Assembly (NCBI GenBank): GCA_003241685.1
Contig: QFPJ01000045.1
Span: 1 to 29,895 of the forward strand
From: Sphingopyxis macrogoltabida
GTDB lineage: Bacteria > Pseudomonadota > Alphaproteobacteria > Sphingomonadales > Sphingomonadaceae
Reading direction: 5' to 3'
DNA: 29,895 nucleotides
A program made the position numbers and the translations under genes. Below the pieces are notes generated by a model. That model was not told the origin of the DNA. It made no database searches and saw only the letters and a program-made list of their open reading frames with translations. Shown piece after piece: positions 16,401 through 23,709 of this stretch; the first letter of the stretch is position 1, and every line of letters starts with the position of its first letter.

Positions 16401-16460
16401 GCTGAAAAATCAGCATATTTTAGGACGGAACATCGATCTGGAAATTCCATGAAATCATGG
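16401..16460. promoter_or_regulatory. Two short dyads between LeuD-like and TonB-receptor genes
   Basis: GCTGA-AAAA-TCAGC (16401-16414) is a small hairpin that could be a weak terminator. CCATGA-AA-TCATGG (16447-16460) is a perfect 14-bp dyad ending 7 bp before the GGAGG of the receptor gene. Between them, CATATTTTAGGAC recalls part of the regulon element (TATATTTATAGGAC in reverse orientation), but it lacks the ATTTG half, so it is only a weak candidate site. Confidence 0.3.
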
Positions 16461-16482
16461 GCACAGTGGAGGTGAATGGGAC

Positions 16483-18624
16483 ATGCAACTTCGTAAATCC
16501 GCACTATTTTTCACGGGCGTCATGCTGGCCGCGCTGCCGGGCATCGCCATGGCGGCGCAAACCGGGGCGGACGCGCCGGCAGATGAAGGCGGCGCCGACG
16601 CAGAAGGCGTTACCGAAATTACCGTGACCGCGCGGCGCGTGTCGGAGAGCCTGCAATCGACGCCGGTCGCGATCACCGCGCTCGGCAGCGAACGGCTCGA
16701 CCAGATTTCGGCGGCCGACACGCTCGATCTGTCGGGCCGCGCCCCGAACGTCCAGATCGTGCAGACCGGCGCGGGGGCCGGCGCGGCATCGGTCTTCATC
16801 CGCGGCATCGGCAACAATGCGCTGGGCTTCAACCTTGCCAATCCCGTCGGCGTCTATGTCGACGACGTCTATCTCCCGCGGCTTCAGGGCTCGCTCACCG
16901 ATCTGCTCGACCTGGAACGCGTCGAAATCCTGCGCGGGCCGCAGGGGACGCTCTACGGCCGCGATTCGACGGTCGGCGCGGTGAAATATGTCAGCAAGGA
17001 ACCCGATCTCTATGATCCGGCGTTCAAGGGGCGCATCACGGTCGGCAACTACGACCGCCGCGACGTGCTGCTCGGCGCGTCGATCCCGCTGGTCGAAGGC
17101 AAGCTGGCGGTCAAGGTCGACGCCTCCTCGCGCAGCCAGGAAGGCTATATCGTCGGCGTCGATGCCAACGGCAACCCCGACGGCCAGCGCGGCAATGGCA
17201 TCGACCGGCAAGCCGCGCGCCTCGCGCTGCTGTGGACGCCCGGCGACGACTGGCGCGTCAGCTACGTCGCCGACATCAGCAACGACGATTCGGGATCGAC
17301 CATCCCGACCCGCATCGCATCGCCCACCGGCGGCACGTGCCAGCCGGCGGTCGCTGAATGTTCGCCGCTCTTCGGCTCGCCCTACAAATCGGGGATCAAC
17401 ACGACTCCGGCCGGCTATGCCAAATCATGGGGCCAGAGCCTGCGGGTCGAATATGACGCGGGACCGATCGTCATCAAATCCATCTCGGCCTACCGCGAGC
17501 TGGAAGGGCTGGACGTGATCGATCAGACGCGCCTGCCCGGCCAGGGGAATCTGCTCAGGGATTTCAAGGACCAGAATCAGCTGTCGCAGGAATTGCAGTT
17601 CACGTCGAACACCGACGGCCCGCTCGGCTGGGTCGCGGGGCTCGTCTATTTCCGCGAGGCGATCCGCCACGACGCCAACCTCTATACCACGCATCAGGTC
17701 GACGATTATCTCGTGTCGAACAGCTATGCCGCCTTCGCGAACCTGAACCTGGAACTGATCGACGGCCTGCATGTCGAAGCGGGCGGCCGTGTCAGCAAGG
17801 AACGGCGCGCGATCGACCGCGTCGTGACGCCGATCGGCGGCGGTGCGACGCTGATCGACGGCAAGGCGTCCTTTTCGGAATCGAAATTCACCTACAAGCT
17901 GGGCGTCGATTATGCGATCACCCCGACGTTGATGGTCTATGCCTCGCATTCGACCGGCTATCGTCCGGGCAGCTTCGCCAGCACCTATGCCTCGCCGCGC
18001 GTGCCGCAGGTCGTTTTCGGCAACACGGGTGCGGAAACGGCCAAGAATAACGAGATCGGGATCAAGTCGGAATGGTTCGGCCGCCGGCTGCGCGCGAACA
18101 TCGCCGCCTTCGATACGACCTATAACAATATGCAGACGCAATCGACGGCGATCCCGTACAATGTCACCGCGACCGATTTCAAGTTCAAGGGGATCGAGGC
18201 GGAATTGGAAGCCCGTCCGGTGAAGGGGCTGTCGCTTTTCGCCAGCCTGGGCTATCTGGATGCCGAGACGCTGTCGGGCTCCAATGCCGGCAAGCGTCCG
18301 CGCCTGACCCCGGAAATCCAGTTCTCGGTGGGCGCCGAATATCGGGCGGCAGTCAGCAGCGACGCGGAATTGTTCATCAACGTGAACAATGTCCATACGT
18401 CCAGCTACACCACCGACCCGTCGAATGTGTCGTCGGCGACGCAGGGTGCCTATTCGCTGCTCGGCGCCAGCATCGGCGTCGATTTCGAGGACGGCAAGTA
18501 TCGCGTGTCGATCGGCGGCAAGAATCTGACCGATTCGGTCTATTTCAACGGCACGTCGCTCAACGTGTCGCAATATTATGGTGCGCCGCGGACGGTGTTC
18601 GCCGAACTTCAGGTGAAGATATGA
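16483..18624 (+). CDS. TonB-dependent receptor
   Basis: A 713-residue outer-membrane importer. The signal peptide runs to about residue 24 (AMA/AQ), and a TonB-box-like EITVTARRVSE begins near residue 45. The plug domain contains VFIRGIGNN and RVEILRGPQGTLYGRDSTVGAVKYV, and the barrel includes KLGVDYAITPTLMVYASHSTGYRPGSF and ends FAELQVKI. The start ATG 16483 has GGAGG 10 bases upstream. Its stop overlaps the next gene (ATGA), so it is co-transcribed with the bicupin and, through them, the AllA-like gene. It probably imports the substrate of the pathway encoded around it. It is only distantly similar to the receptor at 3950-6148, so the two are not a recent duplication. Confidence 0.92.
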   Translation: MQLRKSALFFTGVMLAALPGIAMAAQTGADAPADEGGADAEGVTEITVTARRVSESLQSTPVAITALGSERLDQISAADTLDLSGRAPNVQIVQTGAGAGAASVFIRGIGNNALGFNLANPVGVYVDDVYLPRLQGSLTDLLDLERVEILRGPQGTLYGRDSTVGAVKYVSKEPDLYDPAFKGRITVGNYDRRDVLLGASIPLVEGKLAVKVDASSRSQEGYIVGVDANGNPDGQRGNGIDRQAARLALLWTPGDDWRVSYVADISNDDSGSTIPTRIASPTGGTCQPAVAECSPLFGSPYKSGINTTPAGYAKSWGQSLRVEYDAGPIVIKSISAYRELEGLDVIDQTRLPGQGNLLRDFKDQNQLSQELQFTSNTDGPLGWVAGLVYFREAIRHDANLYTTHQVDDYLVSNSYAAFANLNLELIDGLHVEAGGRVSKERRAIDRVVTPIGGGATLIDGKASFSESKFTYKLGVDYAITPTLMVYASHSTGYRPGSFASTYASPRVPQVVFGNTGAETAKNNEIGIKSEWFGRRLRANIAAFDTTYNNMQTQSTAIPYNVTATDFKFKGIEAELEARPVKGLSLFASLGYLDAETLSGSNAGKRPRLTPEIQFSVGAEYRAAVSSDAELFINVNNVHTSSYTTDPSNVSSATQGAYSLLGASIGVDFEDGKYRVSIGGKNLTDSVYFNGTSLNVSQYYGAPRTVFAELQVKI

Positions 18625-19484
18625 TCTCCGACTTCGTCCTCATCGACACCGACACCGCGCCGACCGAGGAGGATCCGCGCAATCCCGGCAAGCGGACGCT
18701 GCTTCTGCTGTCGCGCGAGGATGCCGGCGGCGGGGTGGTGCGGATCAGCCACTGGCCGTCGGGCTTCACCGAAAGCATCCGCAACATGGCGAACAATGGG
18801 CACCGCCATTATCATAACAGCGTCAACGAACGCCATTATGTCCTCGGCGGCGACTGGACGGCGCTCTATTGGCCGGACCCCGAAGGGGGTCCGGTCGCCA
18901 CCCGCCTGACGCGGCACCATTATCTGGAAAATCCGCCCAAGGCGCTGCACGGCATCAACCGCAGCATGGGCCCCGAAACGGGGACCAAATTCCTGGTGTG
19001 GACCAGCGGCCCCGGCACCGACGTGCACGAACCCGAAGCGGCCACCGAATCCTTCGATGTCGAATTCGAAGGGCCGGTCCCGCCGGAGGTCGACGGGATT
19101 CCGATCCTGTTCAACGCGCAGGATCGCCCGTGGCAGCCGCATCCGCAGCAGGACGGCTGGCTGGTCAAGCCCTTGTCGGCCGAACAGGACGGGCTGCCGC
19201 CTGTCACGCTGGTCAATATCCCCGCGGGGTCGCGCGCGCCGGTCGATGTCGCGGCGCCGGAAGGCGCGACCGTGAAGCGCTGGCTGTTCGTGATTTCCGG
19301 CGATCTGGCGCTCGATGTGCGCGGACAGGACGGCGTGACGCCCGCAACGCTGCGCGAAAATGGCTTTCTGGCCTGGCGCGACGGCGCGGCGGTTCGGGCG
19401 GGCGAGGGCGCGCTGACCGATGGCGGCTGCGTCGCGATCTGCATCGGCCATGTTCTGGGCAGCAACGCTGCTTCGGCAGCGTAG
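18621..19484 (+). CDS. Bicupin protein of unknown function
   Basis: A 287-residue protein with two cupin-like halves. The first half has a good cupin motif 1 (GHRHYHNSVNERHYVLGG, about residues 60-77), giving the H-x-H-x4-E metal site, with the motif 2 histidine in PPKALHGIN. The second half (from about VTLVNIPAGSRAP to CVAICIGHV) keeps the fold pattern but lacks the histidines, so only the first half should bind metal. No signal peptide is seen. It overlaps the receptor stop and is followed 12 bp later by an AllA-like gene. A bicupin beside an AllA-like protein recalls the ureide pathway (AllE plus AllA), but I see no specific AllE signature. The function is not assigned. Confidence 0.75.
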   Translation: MISDFVLIDTDTAPTEEDPRNPGKRTLLLLSREDAGGGVVRISHWPSGFTESIRNMANNGHRHYHNSVNERHYVLGGDWTALYWPDPEGGPVATRLTRHHYLENPPKALHGINRSMGPETGTKFLVWTSGPGTDVHEPEAATESFDVEFEGPVPPEVDGIPILFNAQDRPWQPHPQQDGWLVKPLSAEQDGLPPVTLVNIPAGSRAPVDVAAPEGATVKRWLFVISGDLALDVRGQDGVTPATLRENGFLAWRDGAAVRAGEGALTDGGCVAICIGHVLGSNAASAA

Positions 19485-19496
19485 GAGCGGGCAAGC

Positions 19497-20045
19497 ATGA
19501 ACAGTTTTCGCCCGCTCAAGGTCGAGCCCGCAACGCGCGAAAATTTCGCGCCCTATGGCACGCTGATCGGCGTCGATCCCGCCGCCAATTCGCGCACGGG
19601 CGAATTTTACGGCGACAAGGTCGAACTGTGGGCGCCGGGCGGTTTCGTCAGCGACGACCAGACCCGGCTCAGCGTCGCGCGCATTCACGCGCGACCGCCG
19701 CAGGTGATCTGGATGGAGCGGCATTTCAAGCACACCCAGACCTTCCTGCCGCTGGGTGGCAGTTCGTTCGTCGCCGTGCTGGGCGCGCCGACCGAAACCA
19801 ACCAGCCCGACCCCGATAGCGTGCGGGCCTTCTTTTTCGACGGCACCGCCGGGGCGCAGCTCCACCTTGGCACCTGGCACGAATTTCCGTTCCCGGAAAA
19901 GGATATGGCAGAGGTCGTCATCATCATCCGCGCCGAAACGCAGGCCAATCTCGAGGTGATCGAGAATGACGAGGCGATCGGCGACGATCTGGAGAAGCGC
20001 AACCTCCAGGCCAGGCTGGGCTTCGGCTTCGAATACGCGCTTTAG
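19497..20045 (+). CDS. Ureidoglycolate lyase (AllA) family protein
   Basis: A 182-residue cupin-fold protein of the AllA family. It starts MNSFRPLKVEPATRENFAPYGTLIG, the standard family opening, and includes WMERHFKHTQTFLPLGGSSFVAVLG and LHLGTWHEFPFPEKDMAEVVII, which correspond to the active-site strands of ureidoglycolate lyase. True AllA releases urea and glyoxylate from ureidoglycolate. Here no allantoicase, urease or canonical allantoinase is adjacent, so another amide or carbinolamine-type substrate is possible. ATG 19497 is preceded by AGGAGCGGGC. It is the last gene of the receptor/bicupin group, and structured RNA follows before the MFS gene. Confidence 0.82.
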   Translation: MNSFRPLKVEPATRENFAPYGTLIGVDPAANSRTGEFYGDKVELWAPGGFVSDDQTRLSVARIHARPPQVIWMERHFKHTQTFLPLGGSSFVAVLGAPTETNQPDPDSVRAFFFDGTAGAQLHLGTWHEFPFPEKDMAEVVIIIRAETQANLEVIENDEAIGDDLEKRNLQARLGFGFEYAL

Positions 20046-20050
20046 CCCAG

Positions 20051-20094
20051 GTCCGGCGAAACCGTCCGGCGGATGACGGGCGGCTTCGCCGGAC
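20051..20094 (+). terminator. Branched hairpin after the AllA-like gene
   Basis: GTCCGGCGAA (20051-20060) and TTCGCCGGAC (20085-20094) are a perfect 10-bp inverted repeat. Inside the loop CCGTC (20062-20066) and GACGG (20075-20079) pair again. ATTCCTTTT follows at 20100. It begins 6 bp after the stop of the AllA-like gene and is probably a terminator or transcript-end structure. Confidence 0.5.
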
Positions 20095-20118
20095 CGGCCA
20101 TTCCTTTTCCAGCAGGTG

Positions 20119-20138
20119 GCGGCACCCGTCGGTGCCGC
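20119..20138 (+). promoter_or_regulatory. Hairpin just upstream of the MFS gene
   Basis: GCGGCACC (20119-20126), loop CGTC, GGTGCCGC (20131-20138) form a perfect 8-bp stem, 10 bp before the GGGAG ribosome binding site of the MFS gene. No T-run follows. It may protect the 5' end of the transcript or modulate translation. Confidence 0.45.
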
Positions 20139-20160
20139 GTCCGCATTCGGGAGCAATATG

Positions 20161-21471
20161 ATGTCGATCCGGGATCGTGCGGGTTATCGCTGGTATGTCG
20201 TCTGGCTGCTGCTGCTGGTCTTCATCCTTTCCTATCTCGACCGCTATATCCTCACGCTGATCATCGAACCGATCAAGGCATCGATGGGGCTCAACGATTT
20301 TCAGGTCGGCCTGCTGCTCGGCCCGGCTTTCTCGCTGTTTCATGTCCTCGTCGGCATCCCGCTTGGCTGGTATGCGGACCGCGCCAACCGCAAATATCTG
20401 CTGATCGGCGGGATCATCATCTGGTGCGCGATGACGGTGGGCAGCGGGCTTGCGACCACCTTCGCGCTGCTGCTCGTCCTGCGTCTGGGGCTGGGGATCG
20501 GCGAAGCGGTGGTCAGCCCGGCGTCGGTATCGATCATCAGCGACTATTTCGACCGCAAGGACCGCGCGCGCGCCATCAGCCTGTTCATGGCCGGCCCCTA
20601 TCTGGGCGCCGGACTTGCCTTTCTGGGCGGCGGGCTGGTCGTCAAATGGCTGGAAACGCTGGGGCCGATGCATGTGCCGTTCGTCGGCGAACTGGAACCC
20701 TGGCATATGGCCTTCCTGCTCGTCGGGGCTCCCGGCTTCGTCTTCGCCGCGTTGATGCTGACCGTGCGCGAACCCGAACGGCGCGAAAAGCTGGCACCTG
20801 CACAGGGCTTCGGTCAGGCGTTCACCTATGCGCTGGAACGCTGGCGCGGGTTCGGCGCGCTCTTCATCGGCTCTTCGTGCAATGTCGCGATCAGCACGCT
20901 GGCGCTGTGGAATATCCCGCTGTTCCAGCGCGTCTATGGCTGGGACATCGCCGCCATCGGTGCCGTCACCGGGCTCTTCTATTTCACCGCCGGGCCGATT
21001 GGCACCGCGATCGCGCTGTGGGCGCAAAAGAAATTCGCCGAAAAACATGTCGACGGATCGATGCGGGTGCTGATTCTGGGCTTGCTGATCGGCGTCCCAG
21101 CCAGCGCGCTTTATCCGGTCATGCCGACGGCGGAATTCTCCATCGCGCTCATGTTCATCGCCTTCGTCGGCAAATCGATCGCGACTGCGGGCGGCCCCGC
21201 GTCGATGGCGCTGATCACGCCGGGCGAGATCCGCGGCCAGTCGCTTGCCATCTACAACACGTTCATCGCGCTCGTCGGCCCGCTGTTCGGCCCGCCGCTC
21301 GTCGGCTGGGTGATCGACCTGACGGGCGATCCGGCCTCGATCGGCGTCGTGCTGTTCGGCTATGTGACGCTGGTCGGCCTTCCCTCGATCCTCCTCCTGC
21401 TCCTCGGGCTGCGCTACTATCGGGAGGAGGTGTATCGCCTCGAACGCTCGCTATCGACGGGCGGCGATTGA
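20161..21471 (+). CDS. MFS transporter, spinster-like
   Basis: A 436-residue, 12-helix major facilitator. The first helix is WYVVWLLLLVFILSYLDRY, with the spinster-type YLDRYILT motif, followed by the loop 2-3 motif GWYADRANRKYLL and the helix 4-5 segment LRLGLGIGEAVVSPASVSII, then SDYFDRKDRARAIS. The start could be ATG 20158 or 20161; 20161 is 7 bases after GGGAG and is chosen. It is an inner-membrane carrier for an organic anion or a related small molecule. As the last gene of the catabolic block it probably moves the pathway substrate or product; separation by hairpins suggests its own expression level. It ends 8 bp before the convergent phoB stop. Confidence 0.9.
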   Translation: MSIRDRAGYRWYVVWLLLLVFILSYLDRYILTLIIEPIKASMGLNDFQVGLLLGPAFSLFHVLVGIPLGWYADRANRKYLLIGGIIIWCAMTVGSGLATTFALLLVLRLGLGIGEAVVSPASVSIISDYFDRKDRARAISLFMAGPYLGAGLAFLGGGLVVKWLETLGPMHVPFVGELEPWHMAFLLVGAPGFVFAALMLTVREPERREKLAPAQGFGQAFTYALERWRGFGALFIGSSCNVAISTLALWNIPLFQRVYGWDIAAIGAVTGLFYFTAGPIGTAIALWAQKKFAEKHVDGSMRVLILGLLIGVPASALYPVMPTAEFSIALMFIAFVGKSIATAGGPASMALITPGEIRGQSLAIYNTFIALVGPLFGPPLVGWVIDLTGDPASIGVVLFGYVTLVGLPSILLLLLGLRYYREEVYRLERSLSTGGD

Positions 21472-21478
21472 CGCGGGG

Positions 21479-22177
21479 TCAGATGGTCTTGCCGGCGTCC
21501 AGCGCATAGCCCGCCGACCGGACGGTGCGGATGATGTCGGCGGTGCCGGGCAGGTTGATCGCCTTGCGCAGACGGCGGATATGGACGTCGACGGTGCGCA
21601 GTTCGATGTCGCTGTCCTGACCCCATACGCTGTCGAGCAATTGCCCGCGGGAGAAGACGCGGCCGGGATGCTCCATGAAATGGCGCAGCAGGCGGAACTC
21701 GGTCGGGCCCATATTCACGATCTGGCCGTTGCGGACGACCTTGTGCGCCACCGAATCCAGTTCGATGTCGGCATAGGCAAGCAGTTCGCCGGCCAGCGCG
21801 GGGCGCAGGCGGCGGAGCACCGCCGACACGCGCGCGACCAGTTCGCGCGGGCTGAACGGCTTGGTGACATAGTCGTCGGCGCCGGTTTCCAGACCGCGAA
21901 TACGGTCCTCTTCCTCGCCGCGCGCGGTCAGCATGATGATCGGGACGTTCGCCGATTTCGGGTTGCGGCGCAGGCGGCGGCAGACCTCGATGCCCGGCAG
22001 GCTCTCGATCATCCAGTCGAGCAGGACGATGTCGGGGACGCGTTCCTCGACCAGGACAAGCGCCTGTTCGCCATCGGGCGTTTGCCGGACCGAAAAACCT
22101 TCGCGCGCGAAATGCCAGACGATGAGTTCGGCGATCGCCTCGTCATCCTCGATCAGCAGCAGGTCGGGCTGCGGCAT
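21479..22177 (-). CDS. phoB: Phosphate regulon response regulator PhoB
   Basis: A 232-residue OmpR/PhoB-type response regulator. The receiver domain has the acidic pair in IEDDE (Asp11, Asp12), the phospho-acceptor Asp54 in VLLDWMIESLPG and the TKPFSPRELVARV signature. The C-terminal winged helix contains MGPTEFRLLRHFMEHPGRVFSRGQLLDSVWG and RTVDVHIRRLRKAI. The phoU context fixes the PhoB assignment. ATG 22177 overlaps the phoU stop (TGATG). The sensor kinase gene phoR is not in the window. PhoB would bind the Pho-box sites upstream of pstS under phosphate limitation. Confidence 0.95.
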   Translation of the reverse strand: MPQPDLLLIEDDEAIAELIVWHFAREGFSVRQTPDGEQALVLVEERVPDIVLLDWMIESLPGIEVCRRLRRNPKSANVPIIMLTARGEEEDRIRGLETGADDYVTKPFSPRELVARVSAVLRRLRPALAGELLAYADIELDSVAHKVVRNGQIVNMGPTEFRLLRHFMEHPGRVFSRGQLLDSVWGQDSDIELRTVDVHIRRLRKAINLPGTADIIRTVRSAGYALDAGKTI

Positions 22178-22899
22178 CAGCCTTGCTCCTGCTCCGCCGA
22201 CGCGGCGCCTTCCGGCGTCTCGCCGCGTTCGCGTTCCTCCATCCGTTCGCCAGTGACGACATAATAGACCATCTCGGCGATGTTCGTCGCATGATCGCCC
22301 ATGCGCTCCAGATTCTTGGCGACGAACAACAGGTGCGCGCTTTCGGTGATGTGCTTCGGATTTTCCATCATGAAGGTCACGAGCGTGCGGAAGATGCTGT
22401 TGTAGAAATCGTCGACGGTCTTGTCGCGCACCGTCACCCGCACCGCGAGTTCGGCGTCGCGCGCCGCAAAGCTGTCGAGCGCGTCATGGACCAGCTCGAC
22501 GACGATCGACGACATCGACATCAGCACCGGAATCGATTCGATCGACCGCGTCTGGTCCATCAGCGCGACGCGCTTTGCGATATTCTTGGCATAGTCGCCG
22601 ATGCGCTCGACGACCGAGACGATTTTCAGCGCCGCGATCATTTCGCGCAGATCGTCCGCCATCGGTGCGCGCAGCGCGATCGTCTGGATGGTGAGTTGTT
22701 CGACTTCGCTTTCCAGCGCGTCGATCTTCTTGTCGCCCTCCACGACCTGTGCGGCAAGCGCGATGTCGCCGTTGCCCAGCGCCGTCATCGCCTGAAGCAG
22801 CGCCTGTTCGGCGCGGCCGCCCATTTCGCTGATCAGGCCGCGAAGCCGGTTCAGCTCCTCGTCGAAGGCCTTGACCGTATGATCGTTCGTTAGTGCCAT
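22177..22899 (-). CDS. phoU: Phosphate signalling protein PhoU
   Basis: A 240-residue PhoU with the two helical-bundle repeats. The metal-binding signatures are ERIGDYAKNIAKR in the first repeat and ERMGDHATNIAEMVYY in the second, matching the family E-R-x-x-D-x-x-x-N pattern. It couples the Pst transporter to the PhoR/PhoB system and keeps the regulon off when phosphate is plentiful. It lies 25 bp after pstB and overlaps phoB, so the three are in one transcription unit. The tail after MEERERG is a charged low-complexity extension. Confidence 0.95.
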   Translation of the reverse strand: MALTNDHTVKAFDEELNRLRGLISEMGGRAEQALLQAMTALGNGDIALAAQVVEGDKKIDALESEVEQLTIQTIALRAPMADDLREMIAALKIVSVVERIGDYAKNIAKRVALMDQTRSIESIPVLMSMSSIVVELVHDALDSFAARDAELAVRVTVRDKTVDDFYNSIFRTLVTFMMENPKHITESAHLLFVAKNLERMGDHATNIAEMVYYVVTGERMEERERGETPEGAASAEQEQG

Positions 22900-22924
22900 C
22901 TTGACTGTCCTCTTGCGCTACGGC

Positions 22925-23707
22925 TCAACCGTAACGGCCGGTGATATAGTCCTTGGTGCGTTCCTGGCGCGGGTTGGTGAAGATGTCGGTCGTCTTCCCA
23001 TATTCGACCAGCGTGCCGAGGTGGAAAAAGGCGGTACGCTGCGACACGCGGGCCGCCTGCTGCATGTTATGCGTCACGATCACGATAGCATATTTGCCGC
23101 GCAGTTCGTGGATCAGTTCCTCGATCTTCGCGGTCGCGATCGGGTCGAGCGCCGAACAGGGCTCGTCCATCAGGATGACTTCGGGATCGACGGCGATCGC
23201 ACGGGCGATGCACAGGCGCTGTTGCTGGCCGCCCGACAGCGCGGTGCCGCTTTCGCCCAGCCGGTCCTTGACCTCGTCCCACAGACCGGCCCGCACCAGC
23301 GCGCGTTCGACGACCACGTCCAGATCGGCCTTGTTCGGGGCCAGGCCGTGGATGCGCGGGCCATAGGCGACATTGTCATAGATCGACTTGGGAAAGGGGT
23401 TCGGTTTCTGGAACACCATGCCGACGCGGGCGCGCAGCTGCACCACGTCCATCGACGGGGCATAGATGTCTTCGCCGTCCAGTTCGATGCGGCCGCTGAC
23501 GCGGGCGCTGGCGACCGTGTCGTTCATCCGGTTGAGCGAGCGCAGGAAGGTCGACTTGCCGCAGCCCGACGGGCCGATGAAGGCGGTGACCAGGTCGGTT
23601 CCCACGTCGATCGACACATCCTTGATCGCCTGTTTTTCGCCATAGAAGACATCGACGCCTGCGGCGCGCATCTTGGGGTCGGCGATAGTCAAATCATCTT
23701 GGGTCAT
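22925..23707 (-). CDS. pstB: Phosphate ABC transporter ATP-binding protein PstB
   Basis: A 260-residue ABC ATPase. Walker A is GPSGCGKST (45-53), the Q-loop is VFQKPNPFP, the signature is LSGGQQQRLCIARA, Walker B is VILMDEPCSALDP, and the switch histidine is in VTHNMQQAARVSQ. The PNPFPKSIYDNVAYGPRIHG segment is characteristic of PstB. The frame stays open far upstream, but ATG 23707 (MTQDDLTIADPK) starts 2 bp after the pstA stop and gives the normal family length. It powers high-affinity phosphate import with PstC/PstA. Confidence 0.96.
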   Translation of the reverse strand: MTQDDLTIADPKMRAAGVDVFYGEKQAIKDVSIDVGTDLVTAFIGPSGCGKSTFLRSLNRMNDTVASARVSGRIELDGEDIYAPSMDVVQLRARVGMVFQKPNPFPKSIYDNVAYGPRIHGLAPNKADLDVVVERALVRAGLWDEVKDRLGESGTALSGGQQQRLCIARAIAVDPEVILMDEPCSALDPIATAKIEELIHELRGKYAIVIVTHNMQQAARVSQRTAFFHLGTLVEYGKTTDIFTNPRQERTKDYITGRYG

Positions 23708-23709
23708 GA

